The position numbers were made by a program, and so were the translations under genes. Positions 24,800 through 38,597 of a stretch of DNA of 64,000 nucleotides are shown here, piece by piece. The DNA comes from Candidatus Methanoperedens sp. (GTDB lineage Archaea; Halobacteriota; Methanosarcinia; Methanosarcinales; Methanoperedenaceae): assembly GCA_026552975.1 (NCBI GenBank), contig JAPMTR010000063.1, positions 50,575 through 114,574 of the forward strand, read 5' to 3'. Each line of letters opens with the position of its first letter. Position 1 is the stretch's first letter. The notes under the pieces were generated by a model. It made no database searches, was not told the DNA's origin, and worked only from the letters and a program-made list of their open reading frames with translations.

Positions 24800-25372
24800 A
24801 TGAGATCAATAACTAAAAATGCAATTTTATTATCAGTAATTGTGCTAATCGGCGCCTATTTGGCAGCAGCGGTATTTGCCCAGCCACCGGGTATGGGCAT
24901 GGATAAAGACAGGGGACATGCAAGATCTTTCATAGAGCCAATATTTATGGGTCATGGTTTTGCCTTTAATGGAGAAAACTACCATATTCTGGATGTCTCA
25001 GCGCAAAGAACAAAAGACGCTTCTCCAGGTTTTATAAGATCTCTTCTCTGGGACAGGAAAACTCATGAAGAGATAAGAAATGAAATAAGCAATGAGCAAA
25101 TTTCAAACAGTACCAGGGGACATCTGCGGTTTGCAGGCCAGGAATATGCTTTGAATATTACGGGTTTTGAAAATAATTCCCTTTCAGGAGATATTTTGAC
25201 TCTATCCCCACGAGGGACAGATCGTACAAATTTCATCCCGACAAACGTAGGGCATATTTCTCTTTCAACTCAAAGTTATGAAGGCGATATGCTTTCAACA
25301 GGAAATATGACACTCAACAGCACCGAATATAAAGTGATGCTGACTTCTCCTGTGGCATTTAAGAGATGGTAA
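24800..25372 (+). CDS. Secreted hypothetical protein
   Basis: 190 residues with an N-terminal membrane helix or signal peptide (NAILLSVIVLIGAYLAAAVFA) and a predicted extracytoplasmic remainder rich in Asn, Ser and Thr. No cysteine pairs, haem motif or known domain is visible. Repeated N-x-S/T sites (for example NIT, NNS, NMT, NST) fit a glycosylated surface protein. It opens a cluster of surface proteins and a MacB-type transporter; function not recognised. Confidence 0.7.
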   Translation: MRSITKNAILLSVIVLIGAYLAAAVFAQPPGMGMDKDRGHARSFIEPIFMGHGFAFNGENYHILDVSAQRTKDASPGFIRSLLWDRKTHEEIRNEISNEQISNSTRGHLRFAGQEYALNITGFENNSLSGDILTLSPRGTDRTNFIPTNVGHISLSTQSYEGDMLSTGNMTLNSTEYKVMLTSPVAFKRW

Positions 25373-25407
25373 ATAATATTATTTTTTGATTCCCAGGTAA
25401 AAACAAA

Positions 25408-25899
25408 ATGATTAGAAAAATAACTATTATATTATTTTTATTAACAATAGTTCTTCTAACAGTAACAGATTCTTCAGCGCGTCCGCAATATCTCACAAAT
25501 CTCAACGAAGTATATGTGGAGGGTTCATGCCAGACCTGCCATATTATACCACAGGGCGATGGGCAGCGTAACTTTAACAACACCATGCCACAAAATGGAA
25601 CCTTCGAAAGACGTAACAGGACGGCATCGCCTAACTCCGATGAAACATCCCCTGGACGTAATTTCAATCGAACCGGGTCACGAAATTCAAACAGGTCAAT
25701 GGCGCGAAACTCCTATGGTACTTTATTTGAGAACCAGCCTGACCATGCAACTGATCCAGATGCAGCATTAAAAGCCATCGGACAACCGCCTTCCCCGGAA
25801 GAAGCGACTGGCTCCGGAACAAAAGCCGCGCAGGGCTTCGATATTTTTGTGTTCGTTTTCGGATCATCTGCTGGCATCCTTTTTGTGAGGCATCATTAA
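25408..25899 (+). CDS. Secreted monohaem c-type cytochrome with CTERM-like tail
   Basis: 163 residues: signal peptide at ~1-24, one c-type haem motif CQTCH at residues 41-45, then a low-complexity Arg/Asn/Ser-rich linker. The C-terminal stretch has QGF followed by a hydrophobic helix and a basic RHH end. This tail resembles PGF-CTERM archaeosortase signals with Gln in place of Pro. The protein is therefore probably surface-anchored and could pass electrons between larger multihaem cytochromes. Two bases from the ABC ATPase gene, so co-transcribed. Haem attachment is inferred from one motif only. Confidence 0.72.
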   Translation: MIRKITIILFLLTIVLLTVTDSSARPQYLTNLNEVYVEGSCQTCHIIPQGDGQRNFNNTMPQNGTFERRNRTASPNSDETSPGRNFNRTGSRNSNRSMARNSYGTLFENQPDHATDPDAALKAIGQPPSPEEATGSGTKAAQGFDIFVFVFGSSAGILFVRHH

Positions 25900-25901
25900 A
25901 A

Positions 25902-26603
25902 ATGACAGACAGTATAATGAAAATGCAGGATGTCTGGAAAATTTATAAAATGGGTGCAGTTGAGGTACCAGCACTGCGTGGTGTAACCGTTGAAATAAAG
26001 ACCGGGGACTTTGTGGCCATAATAGGCGCATCCGGAAGCGGCAAGTCAACGATGATGAACCTGATAGGCTGCCTGGATATTCCATCACATGGCAGCATCT
26101 TTCTGAAATCGCAGGATATCAGCAAACTGAGCGAATCTGACTTATCTTCATTACGTGGAAAAACTATTGGTTTTATTTTCCAGCAATATAATCTGATCCA
26201 GTCAATGACAGCATTTGAGAATGTGATGCTTCCCCTGGAATTTTTGGAGTATAATGACAGGAAAGCAGCCGCAAGAGCACGGGAAATATTGAAACTTGTG
26301 GGCCTTGAAGATAAAATGCATCATAGGCCGACACAGCTCTCTGGAGGACAGCAGCAAAGAGTTTCCATAGCAAGGTCCCTTGTGAGCGATCCTGAAATAA
26401 TTCTTGCTGATGAACCCACAGGGGCTCTTGACAGTGTTACAGGAAAAGAAGTCCTGAATATGCTTCAAAAGTTGTGGAAGGAACATGGAAAGACCATAAT
26501 ACTTGTCACTCACGACCTTAATCTTGCAAAATTAGCACAGACAACAATTGAGCTAAAAGATGGGGAAATAATGAGAATATCACAAAATCATGAGGTAAAC
26601 TAA
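25902..26603 (+). CDS. MacB/LolD-type ABC transporter ATPase
   Basis: 233-residue ATPase with Walker [21 protein letters not shown], signature [15 protein letters not shown], Walker [14 protein letters not shown] and VTHDLNLA. These are the marks of the MacB/LolD/FtsE-like branch that drives mechanotransmission with a FtsX-like permease rather than transport through the membrane. The permease lies two genes downstream at 28028, with an extracytoplasmic protein between them. Confidence 0.93.
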   Translation: MTDSIMKMQDVWKIYKMGAVEVPALRGVTVEIKTGDFVAIIGASGSGKSTMMNLIGCLDIPSHGSIFLKSQDISKLSESDLSSLRGKTIGFIFQQYNLIQSMTAFENVMLPLEFLEYNDRKAAARAREILKLVGLEDKMHHRPTQLSGGQQQRVSIARSLVSDPEIILADEPTGALDSVTGKEVLNMLQKLWKEHGKTIILVTHDLNLAKLAQTTIELKDGEIMRISQNHEVN

Positions 26604-26605
26604 TA

Positions 26606-28009
26606 ATGAAACAAAAATTTTTATCAATATTTATAATCCTTTCATTCATCGCCTGTCTCCCGACAGTAAGCGCAGATCTTGGAAGTTTAGCGGATTCAAC
26701 AGTAATATCGATCAGCCTTGTAAACTATGACCCAAATCCTGCTATGGCAGGCAATGTTGTCGAAGCACGTATCGGCGTTGAGAACATCGGAGGCATGGAC
26801 ATCAATGATCTTATGCTTGAAGTCGTGCCTGAATATCCTTTTCAACTTGTATCGGGTGAAACTGCCGCTAAAAGCATAGGAATAATCCAGGGTTATACCG
26901 AAGGATCAAATGCAAATATTAAGATAATCAAATACAGGTTGATGATAAATAAGGATACTCCGGCAGGAAGTTATGAACTCAAGGTCAAGTATTACCAGTC
27001 AGGTTCAACTTCCGCGATTCAAAAAAGCCTTTCCCTTGATGTAAAGAACCGGGATAGCGCTGAAATTATCCATATTGATACTACATCGCTTGTTCCTGGA
27101 AAACAGACAGCTATGAAATTCACCATAAATAATGTGGGAAGTGCCCCGTTAAGTGATCTGACATTCTACTGGGAAAATACAGATAATATTATCCTTCCTG
27201 TTGGAAGTGACAATACCAAGCACATAAAATATATTGACATTGACCAGGGCCAGGATGTTGAATACCAGGTGATTGCGGATACAAATGCAGCTCCCGGATT
27301 ATACAAACTGAACTTATATTTGACCTATAAAGATAATATCAATAGGACAGAGAAAAAGATCAGTACTATCGCTGGAATGTATGTTGGTGGAGGCACTGAT
27401 TTTGATGTGGCATTCTCAGATAATTCAAATTCAATGATGTCTTTTACAATTGCCAATATTGGAAGCACTCCTGCAAATTCGGTGTCGGTTGTTCTTCCAC
27501 AGCAAAGGGGCTGGACTATTAGCGGTTCTAATTCAGTTATAATAGGAAATCTGAATAAAGGAGACTATACAGTTGCAAGCTTCAAGTTGCAATCCTCAAC
27601 CAGTAATCAGAGTACCCAGAATAGAGGCACTCGAAATTTAAACAATACACAGGGACGCCTAATGCAGGGACAAACAAATGGTTCATCAGATGCCGGGTTC
27701 ATGCAAAGGCAAACAAATAACTCTGCTGATACAGTTCTCATTCAGATCGCCTATACCGACACAATGGGGGTAAGGAAATTTGTTGATAAAGAAGTCAAGG
27801 TCGCAAGTGGATCATCTGGTGCCGGAACAGCTTCGTTCCAGGGAAGAGCGGCTTCACAACAAACAAGTGCATCAACAGATTACACATATTATCTCCTGGG
27901 ACTGATCGTGGTTGTGGGAGGATTTGTACTTCAGAGAAGATACGTGAGCCGAAAAATGCTTGATCCTGAATTTAAGATCAGGGATATTTTTAAAAGCCCG
28001 AAGAAATGA
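26606..28009 (+). CDS. Extracytoplasmic COG1361/CARDB-like protein partner of the MacB transporter
   Basis: 467 residues: signal peptide (~1-23), then two or three Ig-like CARDB repeats (VEARIGVENIGGMDINDL, MKFTINNVGSAPLSDL, SFTIANIGSTPANSV). A Gln/Asn/Arg-rich low-complexity stretch (~330-375) and a single C-terminal helix with a basic end follow. Archaeal MacB-like operons often contain such S-layer-like proteins between ATPase and permease; they may receive or guide the exported substrate. Three bases from the ATPase gene, indicating one operon. Confidence 0.8.
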   Translation: MKQKFLSIFIILSFIACLPTVSADLGSLADSTVISISLVNYDPNPAMAGNVVEARIGVENIGGMDINDLMLEVVPEYPFQLVSGETAAKSIGIIQGYTEGSNANIKIIKYRLMINKDTPAGSYELKVKYYQSGSTSAIQKSLSLDVKNRDSAEIIHIDTTSLVPGKQTAMKFTINNVGSAPLSDLTFYWENTDNIILPVGSDNTKHIKYIDIDQGQDVEYQVIADTNAAPGLYKLNLYLTYKDNINRTEKKISTIAGMYVGGGTDFDVAFSDNSNSMMSFTIANIGSTPANSVSVVLPQQRGWTISGSNSVIIGNLNKGDYTVASFKLQSSTSNQSTQNRGTRNLNNTQGRLMQGQTNGSSDAGFMQRQTNNSADTVLIQIAYTDTMGVRKFVDKEVKVASGSSGAGTASFQGRAASQQTSASTDYTYYLLGLIVVVGGFVLQRRYVSRKMLDPEFKIRDIFKSPKK

Positions 28010-28027
28010 TAATCCCTCAAGGTTAAC

Positions 28028-29278
28028 ATGAAGATCAGCAAGTGTTTCAAACATGCATTCAATATGGTGCTACATAGCAAGCTTCGAAGCTGGCTTACGA
28101 TAACAGGCATTGTTATTGGTGTTGCCGCAGTAATTGCAATCGTATCGATAGGCGACGGGATGCAGCAATCACTGAATTCGCAATTAAACGCTCTTGGCGG
28201 GGATATCGTAACGATCTCGCCCGGTTTTGAACGCGGCGGGGGCGGCGGATTTACCAGGGGCGCTGGAGGAGGTGGAGGCGGCGGTTCTTCAGGACCACAG
28301 GCTACGACCAAAGAAATCGTTTTGGCCAGGAGTGATCTTCAGGTATTGAAGGGAATTCCTGATATTGCATTGATCGATACAAATATAAGAGGTAGTGTTG
28401 ACATCTATTATCTCGGGAAAAAAGGTAAAGTATCTGTAACAGGTGTTGACCAGAGTATCTGGTCTCAAATTACTTTAAGTAAAATAAAAACAGGTCGGAT
28501 GCTTGATCCTGCTGACCAGAATGTGATCGTTGTCGGAGGAAGGCTCGCAGCTTCATATTTTGCCCAGCCGCTTGGAATAAATAAGATGGTTACGATAAAT
28601 GGAAGTGCTTTTCGGGTGGTGGGAATTCTTGATGACCAGACGAACAATGTTTATATGCCTATCCAGATGGCTTTCCAGGTGATCCCGGACAAAACAAATG
28701 ATATCTATGACACTTTTATCGTCAAGATCAAGGACGAAAACCAGTTAGATGAGACGATCATAAAGATCGATGACAGACTTATGACTGCAAGACATGTGAC
28801 TACAAAAAACAAGGATTTTTCAATATCCTCAAGGAAGGAAATGCAGCAGACAAGAGCAGATACAATGAATTCAATGAATACATTTCTTCTTGCCATTGCA
28901 GGGGTTTCATTGATCGTAGGTTCTATCGGGATAGCAAATACCATGTTCACTTCAGTCCTTGAAAAGACAAAAGAGATCGGGATAATGAAAGCCATTGGAG
29001 CGCGAAATAAGGATATTTTGCAGATATTCCTGTTCAATGCAGCTTTTATAGGATTGGTTGGCGGGATACTGGGCATAATACTTGGAACGATCCTTTCAGG
29101 CTTCCTGCCTGCCCTGATGAGCGGTCTACCCATTGCAAGAGGAGGCCTTGCAATAGTGACATTTAATTCGATAGCTATGGCATTATCTGTGTCGGTTTCT
29201 GTTGGGATACTGGCAGGGATAATTCCCGCTTACCAGGCGTCAAAGCTGCGGCCAGTCGATGCATTGAGGTTTGAATAA
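28028..29278 (+). CDS. MacB-like ABC transporter permease
   Basis: 416 residues with the four-helix FtsX/MacB layout. A first helix follows the cytoplasmic start (LRSWLTITGIVIGVAAVIAIVSIGDG), then a large extracytoplasmic MacB-PCD domain (~50-280), and three C-terminal helices with TKEIGIMKAIGARNKDIL and the end YQASKLRPVDALRFE. A glycine-rich insertion of about 25 residues (~74-98) near the start of the PCD is unusual and reads as a flexible linker. Together with the ATPase it probably moves or releases a surface protein or lipid-linked substrate. Confidence 0.9.
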   Translation: MKISKCFKHAFNMVLHSKLRSWLTITGIVIGVAAVIAIVSIGDGMQQSLNSQLNALGGDIVTISPGFERGGGGGFTRGAGGGGGGGSSGPQATTKEIVLARSDLQVLKGIPDIALIDTNIRGSVDIYYLGKKGKVSVTGVDQSIWSQITLSKIKTGRMLDPADQNVIVVGGRLAASYFAQPLGINKMVTINGSAFRVVGILDDQTNNVYMPIQMAFQVIPDKTNDIYDTFIVKIKDENQLDETIIKIDDRLMTARHVTTKNKDFSISSRKEMQQTRADTMNSMNTFLLAIAGVSLIVGSIGIANTMFTSVLEKTKEIGIMKAIGARNKDILQIFLFNAAFIGLVGGILGIILGTILSGFLPALMSGLPIARGGLAIVTFNSIAMALSVSVSVGILAGIIPAYQASKLRPVDALRFE

Positions 29279-29331
29279 AATAATATAAATTAATATGAAA
29301 AAATGGCTGTAAATAGTTTTTTAATAGCCGA

Positions 29332-29368
29332 AATAAAAAAAATAAGTCACATAACCGAAGTTATGTGA
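29332..29368 (-). terminator. UUCG hairpin plus U-tract ending the RNA polymerase/S12/S7 operon
   Basis: Read on the minus strand, a 9-bp stem (TCACATAAC / GTTATGTGA) encloses TTCG and is followed by TTATTTTTTTTATTT. The stem starts two bases after the rps7 stop. The C(UUCG)G tetraloop is exceptionally stable and the long U-tract makes this a convincing terminator. Confidence 0.75.
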
Positions 29369-29369
29369 T

Positions 29370-29930
29370 CTACCTGGCTGCTCTTGCAACCCTTTCTATA
29401 TTATCTTTCTTACCCATGGCATATCCTTTTACGTCGCGATTGGCGGCGGCCAGGATCTCTTCTGCAAGCGCACTTGCCAGGGTTTTCTTTTTACAGAAAG
29501 CTGCTTTTTGAGCACCTTCAGAGATAAGGCGAAGTGCAGTATCTACACGGCGCTGTGGGGCTGTGTCAACTGATTTTGGAACAGCTATACCGCCGTATTG
29601 TAACCTTACAGTCTCCTCTCTTGGTCCTGCGTTCACAATAGCGTTCGCAAACACTTGAATTGGATTCTGACTGGACTTTTTGCTTATTATTTCAAATGCT
29701 TCCATAACAGTTTTTGTAACTGTTATTTTAGAACCCGTGTTATGCTCTTCACGCATTACCTTATTGATCAGCCTCTCAACAATGTTCAGGGTCGATTTAG
29801 CAAACTGCTGGGTGGCGTTCTTTCCACCGGAATGCGGAACAACCGTTGGTGTAAGATTAATATAAGCCTTAACACTGGGGTCTTTGACCTCAACTTCTGT
29901 GAAATCCCATTTTCCAAATAATTTTTGCAT
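29370..29930 (-). CDS. rps7: Small ribosomal subunit protein uS7
   Basis: Primary rRNA-binding protein of the 30S head. The 186 residues show [51 protein letters not shown] and the conserved [20 protein letters not shown], with the archaeal-type N-terminal extension. It is the last gene of the long minus-strand operon and is followed at once by a terminator. Elongation factor genes that usually come next in euryarchaea are not here. Confidence 0.98.
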   Translation of the reverse strand: MQKLFGKWDFTEVEVKDPSVKAYINLTPTVVPHSGGKNATQQFAKSTLNIVERLINKVMREEHNTGSKITVTKTVMEAFEIISKKSSQNPIQVFANAIVNAGPREETVRLQYGGIAVPKSVDTAPQRRVDTALRLISEGAQKAAFCKKKTLASALAEEILAAANRDVKGYAMGKKDNIERVARAAR

Positions 29931-29931
29931 A

Positions 29932-30360
29932 TTATCTCACCGGTTTTGCCTTCTTGCCAAGAGCCATTTGTCTTAGGTCAACATTATTTACAGATATTAC
30001 TTTCCAGCGAACTCCGGGAATATCTCCCATTGCACCGCCCATTTTGCCCCCAATTCTTTCAACGACCACTTCATCATGTTCGTCTATGAAATTAATGGCC
30101 CCGTCCAGTGGACAGAAAGCTGAAATCTGTTTTCCGTTCTTGATAAGCTGAAGTCTTATGCATTTTCTGATGCCCGAATTTGGCTGTTTAGCCTCGATCC
30201 CGACTTTCTCAAGAGCAATACCCCTTGCCTGTGGGGAGCCTCCGAGCGGATCGGCCTTGATATCCAAATTAAGGGCTCGTCTTGCGAAATCTCCATCGCT
30301 CCATCTGCTACTCTTGCCGACGCTCTCTAGTTTACGAGCCGCATATAATCCTTTTCCCAT
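29932..30360 (-). CDS. rps12: Small ribosomal subunit protein uS12
   Basis: Decoding-centre protein. The 142 residues carry the highly conserved [35 protein letters not shown] and [14 protein letters not shown] of archaeal and eukaryotic S12 (S23e type). One base separates it from rps7. The ATG is preceded by a GGAGG-type ribosome site about eight bases upstream. Confidence 0.98.
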   Translation of the reverse strand: MGKGLYAARKLESVGKSSRWSDGDFARRALNLDIKADPLGGSPQARGIALEKVGIEAKQPNSGIRKCIRLQLIKNGKQISAFCPLDGAINFIDEHDEVVVERIGGKMGGAMGDIPGVRWKVISVNNVDLRQMALGKKAKPVR

Positions 30361-30390
30361 GTAGTTTTTTCCTCCAATATATAATTTAGA

Positions 30391-30822
30391 TCACTGAATT
30401 ATTACGTCGCTTATATCATGATGCCTTAAGGAGAGCTTTTTGACTTTTTCAATATTTTTGCCGTCTCTCCCGATGGCAAGTCCTTTCTCTTTAGTTGGAA
30501 CTTCTACATAAGCTATACGCTTGTCATCATTTATTTTAATATTAATATTTTTTAAGATAATTGGATGAAATGCATTTTTTATAAATATCACAGGATCGTC
30601 TGAATGTTCGATGATCTCAATAGATTTATTAATGGCTTTCTTTACATTATTGATATGTTCGCCGCCTCTTCCGATAGCAAGTCCCATATCACCATTTCTT
30701 ACAACGAACAAAAGCCTGTTATTCTCTATATCTTCAAAGCAATCCTTTGCACCTGCACCGGTAATTTTTTCAAATAATGCAATATACCTTATTCCATCCA
30801 TGCTTAACTTAACTTCACTCAT
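30391..30822 (-). CDS. nusA: NusA-like transcription factor (KH domains only)
   Basis: Archaeal short NusA, 143 residues, with two KH RNA-binding domains: NRLLFVVRNGDMGLAIGRGGEHINNVKKAI and VEVPTKEKGLAIGRDGKNIEKVKKL, each holding the GxxG loop. I use the ATG giving MSEVKLSMDG; it overlaps the end of rpl30e by eight bases, and a longer frame from inside rpl30e is not needed. Bacterial NusA's N-terminal and S1 domains are absent, as usual in archaea. Confidence 0.94.
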   Translation of the reverse strand: MSEVKLSMDGIRYIALFEKITGAGAKDCFEDIENNRLLFVVRNGDMGLAIGRGGEHINNVKKAINKSIEIIEHSDDPVIFIKNAFHPIILKNINIKINDDKRIAYVEVPTKEKGLAIGRDGKNIEKVKKLSLRHHDISDVIIQ

Positions 30823-31108
30823 TAGATTCCTTGATAGTGAGTATTCCTGACTCACCTGGCTCCAGAACTGCGAAAGAAGTTATTGAAAATGGTTTTCCAC
30901 ATGCTATTCCAAGTTCTATTCCATTTCCAGGGAAATTAATTGCCTGAACACCTTTTAATCCATTTCTTGTTGTTTCAAGACAATTAGAGGACATCACAAT
31001 GACCTGGGCTTTTCCATTCTGTACAGCGTCCAGGGTCTGTTTTGCCCCTATTACAACTTTTCCAGTTGATAGAACGCTTCTAAATACTTTATTTAAATCA
31101 GTTTCCAT
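30815..31108 (-). CDS. rpl30e: Large ribosomal subunit protein eL30
   Basis: 97-residue L7Ae/L30e-fold RNA-binding protein with LSTGKVVIGAKQTLDAVQNGKAQVIVMSSNC and the late IELGIACGKPFSITSFAVLEPGES. It sits between rpoA2 and nusA, as in nearly all euryarchaea. A member of the same fold involved in RNA modification is less likely given the gene order. Confidence 0.96.
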   Translation of the reverse strand: METDLNKVFRSVLSTGKVVIGAKQTLDAVQNGKAQVIVMSSNCLETTRNGLKGVQAINFPGNGIELGIACGKPFSITSFAVLEPGESGILTIKESNE

Positions 31109-31120
31109 ACTTATTCTCCG

Positions 31121-34893
<3,773 letters not shown>

Positions 34894-34902
34894 AATCGTC
34901 AC

Positions 34903-36717
34903 CTAAACAGCATCTTCCAGTACAAGCCTTGGCGCAACGCCAAGTGATATGATCTCATCAAGCAATAGTTTGAAAGCATAGCTCATTTCTACAGGATGGA
35001 TATCTGTTTCTGCACCACAGTCGTAACATACCGTGATATTCCTTCGTTTATCAAGTGTGGCTATCATGCCGCATTTTGAGCATACATATTCCATGACCCT
35101 GTCTGACTCATCAAGTAACCTTTCTTTCAGGGCCATTGCTGCCCCGTGCCCGATAAGAACGTCCCGTTCCATTTCACCGAACCTCAGACCGCCTTCACGC
35201 GCCCGTCCTTCAGTGGGCTGTCTTGTCAATACCTGGACGGGTCCTCGAGATCGTGCATGCATCTTTGATGATACCATATGATACAATTTCTGGTAAAGGA
35301 TGACCCCTACAAAAATATCCGCCTGGATCTTATTTCCGGTTATCCCATCATAGAATACTTCTTTTCCTGTATTTGATAATCCAAATTTCGCAAGTGCTGA
35401 TGTAATGTTCTCTTCGGATTCTCCGTAAAAAGCCGTCCCATCGATCCTGCGTCCTTCAAGCGCGCCCACTTTACCTCCGATCATTTCAAGAACGTGACCT
35501 ACTGTCATTCTTGAAGGGATGGCATGCGGGTTAAGAATAAGATCAGGAACCAGTCCACTCTCAGTGAACGGCATATCTTCATAAGGTACAATTAGACCGA
35601 TAACTCCTTTCTGGCCATGCCTCGAAGCAAATTTATCTCCTATTTCCGGGATTCTGTAATCTCGGGTTCTTACTTTTGCAAGCCTTGAGCCATTCTCAGA
35701 TTCTGTTAGAATTACTGTATCAACGATGCCTTTTTCATTTGAGCGCATTGTCACTGAACTTTCCCTTCGCTGTACGGGGCTCAATCCCAGTTCAGTTGGT
35801 TCTTCCAAGAACCTTGGGGGACTTGTTTTTCCGATAAGGACATCGTTTGGTCCTACCGGTATTTCGGGATTCACGAGACCATCACTATCGAGTAAATTGT
35901 ACACTTCAGCTGTCCTGGCACCCCTTACCTCAGTGTCAGGGATCTCGAATTTATCTTCCTGGCCGCCGGGATATTTTCTCTCTTCTCCTTCGTTCGTCCT
36001 GAAGAAATGGCTTCTTCCAAGACCCCTGTCTATAGAACCTTTATTAACGACAAGTGCATCTTCTATATTATATCCTTCATACGATAATACCGCAACAACG
36101 AAATTCTGTCCTGCAGGACGTGTATCAAAACCGATAGCCTCTGCTGTTTGGGTTGATGTCAATGCCTTCTGCGGATAATGCAGCACATGAGCCCTGGTAT
36201 CAGGTCTTAATTTCATATTTGGTGTTGACATACCAAGACACTGTTTGACCATACCTGCACCCATCGTATTCCTTGGGGAAGCATTGTGCTCAGGGAAAGG
36301 TACCATTCCTGTACATATGCCCAGGATCAATGATGGGTCCACTTCAAGATGGGTATGTTTTGGTGTCAGGTCTTTTTCATCAATAGCTATGAATGCATTC
36401 TCTTCTTCTTCAGCATCAAGGTACTCGACCATTCCGGATTCAACGAGATTGTCAAAAGTCATCTCATTCTTTTTCAGACGTTCAAGATGTTCAGGTGTTA
36501 TGAGATGTTTCCCATTTTCTACAATTATTGCGGGGCGTCTTGCTCTTCCCTGGTCTGAATTCATAATTATTTCATTCGTGTCCTCATAATAGATGACATT
36601 GACCTGTTTCTTTATCTCCCCCTTTCTTCGCTTTTTTCTTAATTCCTGGGTGAGTGACCTTGGGTTATCATGAGTTCCGATAAGTTCTCCGTTTAAAAAG
36701 ACTCTGGCTTTATTCAA
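34903..36717 (-). CDS. rpoB1: RNA polymerase subunit B' (C-terminal half of B)
   Basis: 604-residue subunit with [45 protein letters not shown], the [17 protein letters not shown] catalytic-site block, and a C-terminal zinc ribbon ([22 protein letters not shown]). The best start is TTG at 36717, embedded in the final codons of rpoB2 (ATTTGAATAA) and giving the expected [10 protein letters not shown] opening; a longer open frame inside rpoB2 is spurious. B is split in two as in methanogens and halophiles. Confidence 0.95.
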   Translation of the reverse strand: MNKARVFLNGELIGTHDNPRSLTQELRKKRRKGEIKKQVNVIYYEDTNEIIMNSDQGRARRPAIIVENGKHLITPEHLERLKKNEMTFDNLVESGMVEYLDAEEEENAFIAIDEKDLTPKHTHLEVDPSLILGICTGMVPFPEHNASPRNTMGAGMVKQCLGMSTPNMKLRPDTRAHVLHYPQKALTSTQTAEAIGFDTRPAGQNFVVAVLSYEGYNIEDALVVNKGSIDRGLGRSHFFRTNEGEERKYPGGQEDKFEIPDTEVRGARTAEVYNLLDSDGLVNPEIPVGPNDVLIGKTSPPRFLEEPTELGLSPVQRRESSVTMRSNEKGIVDTVILTESENGSRLAKVRTRDYRIPEIGDKFASRHGQKGVIGLIVPYEDMPFTESGLVPDLILNPHAIPSRMTVGHVLEMIGGKVGALEGRRIDGTAFYGESEENITSALAKFGLSNTGKEVFYDGITGNKIQADIFVGVILYQKLYHMVSSKMHARSRGPVQVLTRQPTEGRAREGGLRFGEMERDVLIGHGAAMALKERLLDESDRVMEYVCSKCGMIATLDKRRNITVCYDCGAETDIHPVEMSYAFKLLLDEIISLGVAPRLVLEDAV

Positions 36718-38302
36718 ATGAATCAACCTCCTCTTCTGGCATAGGTTTTGCTTCTTCTGCTTCTTCAAGTGCTTCCAGTTCGGTTGCATAGGTTGTTGGG
36801 ACTTCTTCCAGTCCAACAAGTTCCCTGAGTATGGGTTCGGTTCCCATTTCAAGGAGCATGGTCTTGATCTTCGCTTCATTTCCGGCAGCAGTTGATATTT
36901 CAACTAATTGCGCAAAGTTCTTCACAAGCCCGCAATTCGGACCTTCTGGTGTTTCCGAAGGGCAGACCCTTCCCCACTGGGTTGGATGCAAGTCCCTTGC
37001 TTCAAAGTGAGGTTGCGCTCTTGACAGTGGTGAGATCACTCTTCGCAAATGGGACAGGGTTGCGATGTAATCTGTGCGGTCAAGGAGTTGTGAAACGCCA
37101 GTTCTTCCGCCTACCCAGTTCCCTGTTGCCAGTGCATGAACAAGGCGTTCGGTAAGTACATCGGAACGTACAATTGTCGTAACATTCAGGTCCCTGTTCC
37201 TCATGCTGGCTCTTTCAAGCTGATATTTTATGTCACGGGTCAATCTGTTGAAAGATACCCTGAAAAGGTCTTCCATCAGTTCGCCAGAGAGTTTGAGTCT
37301 CTTGTTTGCATAATGATCTTTATCATCGCTTCCTCTTTTTCCAAGCGCCAGTTCGAAACATGCCTGTGCCATGCGCCCAAGGAATTGTGCCTTGATAATC
37401 CTGTGTATTTCATCATTCCCAAGGTGGGGTAATAAATACCTGTCTATTACATAATTGGCCCTTTTTACCTGGTAATCCCGGGACTGGCCAGAAGCGACGC
37501 GAAGACCGATCTTTTCCATTGCTTCGATCTTGTTCGCAGCTTCGGATTCCTCCAGGTTCTCAAGCATATATTTAATTATCTCGGGATCATCGGACACAGC
37601 ATTGACAATATCCTGGTCAGTTTCAATACCCATTGCTCTCATTATAGTGACAAAATTAATCCTACCGGATATGGATGGGAACGAAACCTCGAGTATGGAT
37701 TTCTTATTTCTCTCTACGACTACAAGAGCCCTGTAACCTCTTCTCTGTGAGAATACTTTTGCCACTTCTATGTTTTCTCCGTATCTTTCTTCAAGCTCCA
37801 CAAGGATCTTATTTGGTGCAAGGTCCTCAAGGGTGGTTATGACACGTTCAGTACCATTAACAATAAAATATCCGCCCGGATCCTGGGGATCTTCACCCAG
37901 TTCGATCATTTCCTTCCGGGATAATCCCACCAGATTGCATGCCTTTGACCAGATCATGATGGGAAGAGAGCCAATTTCAGCTTCCTTTTCTTCCTTTTCA
38001 CCATCGGGGGTGACTATTGCCATGCTTAATTTAAGTGGGGCAGAATATGTGATGTTCCTAAGCCTTGCCTCAGCAGGGTGCAATTTATCAGAGGCGCCAT
38101 CCGCCTCTTTTACGACAGGATTTCCAACCCTGATCTTTTTTAGTTTAACATAGGTACCTTCGATCTCTGTTTCTATAATTCTCTGTTCATCAATGACTTT
38201 CTGAAGACCATGATCTAAAAAATCATTGAAAGAATCTACATGATGTCTGACTATTTTGTCACTTGTAAAATACGCTTTTGATAGAATCCTTCTGTCCAAC
38301 AT
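36710..38302 (-). CDS. rpoB2: RNA polymerase subunit B'' (N-terminal half of B)
   Basis: 530 residues starting [28 protein letters not shown], with [21 protein letters not shown], the fork and lobe regions, and the conserved [29 protein letters not shown] near the end. The C-terminus carries a Glu-rich tail of about 20 residues (from [10 protein letters not shown]) that is longer than usual. Its stop overlaps the rpoB1 TTG start. Confidence 0.97.
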   Translation of the reverse strand: MLDRRILSKAYFTSDKIVRHHVDSFNDFLDHGLQKVIDEQRIIETEIEGTYVKLKKIRVGNPVVKEADGASDKLHPAEARLRNITYSAPLKLSMAIVTPDGEKEEKEAEIGSLPIMIWSKACNLVGLSRKEMIELGEDPQDPGGYFIVNGTERVITTLEDLAPNKILVELEERYGENIEVAKVFSQRRGYRALVVVERNKKSILEVSFPSISGRINFVTIMRAMGIETDQDIVNAVSDDPEIIKYMLENLEESEAANKIEAMEKIGLRVASGQSRDYQVKRANYVIDRYLLPHLGNDEIHRIIKAQFLGRMAQACFELALGKRGSDDKDHYANKRLKLSGELMEDLFRVSFNRLTRDIKYQLERASMRNRDLNVTTIVRSDVLTERLVHALATGNWVGGRTGVSQLLDRTDYIATLSHLRRVISPLSRAQPHFEARDLHPTQWGRVCPSETPEGPNCGLVKNFAQLVEISTAAGNEAKIKTMLLEMGTEPILRELVGLEEVPTTYATELEALEEAEEAKPMPEEEVDSFE

Positions 38303-38319
38303 ATTACCTCAATTATGGC

Positions 38320-38577
38320 TTACGCAATGACCATGCGATAGAAAAATGTCTTTCCTGCATTTTTGCTGTCCCGGGTGACCCTTATGACATCACCGATCTT
38401 GGATTTTGCAGCCACTGCAGCAGGATCTGTTACACGGATCTTTGGCAATTGTTCCTTATCTATATTATAAAATAATAATTGCTCCTTAATTTCATCTTCA
38501 TTTAATATTTCGTGTTTTGGTACCATTTTATGAAGAAGGGGATTGAATTCCCTTCCTGCATGCTCTTTCTCTTTCAC
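38320..38577 (-). CDS. rpoH: RNA polymerase subunit H
   Basis: 85-residue homologue of the C-terminal domain of eukaryotic RPB5. The body MVPKHEILNEDEIKEQLL, LPKIRVTDPAAVAAKSKIGDVI and the end GKTFFYRMVIA are diagnostic. The start is a GTG (38577) six bases after a perfect GGAGGT; the open frame upstream runs into the tRNA gene and is not coding. Second element of the long polymerase operon, directly after tRNA-Lys. Confidence 0.94.
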   Translation of the reverse strand: MKEKEHAGREFNPLLHKMVPKHEILNEDEIKEQLLFYNIDKEQLPKIRVTDPAAVAAKSKIGDVIRVTRDSKNAGKTFFYRMVIA

Positions 38578-38597
38578 ACAATTACCTCCCGTGAAAA

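Noticed and set aside
36718..36903. N-terminal extension of the rpoB1 frame
   Set aside because: The extra 62 codons overlap the end of rpoB2 and are basic, low-complexity sequence; homologues begin at the TTG at 36717.
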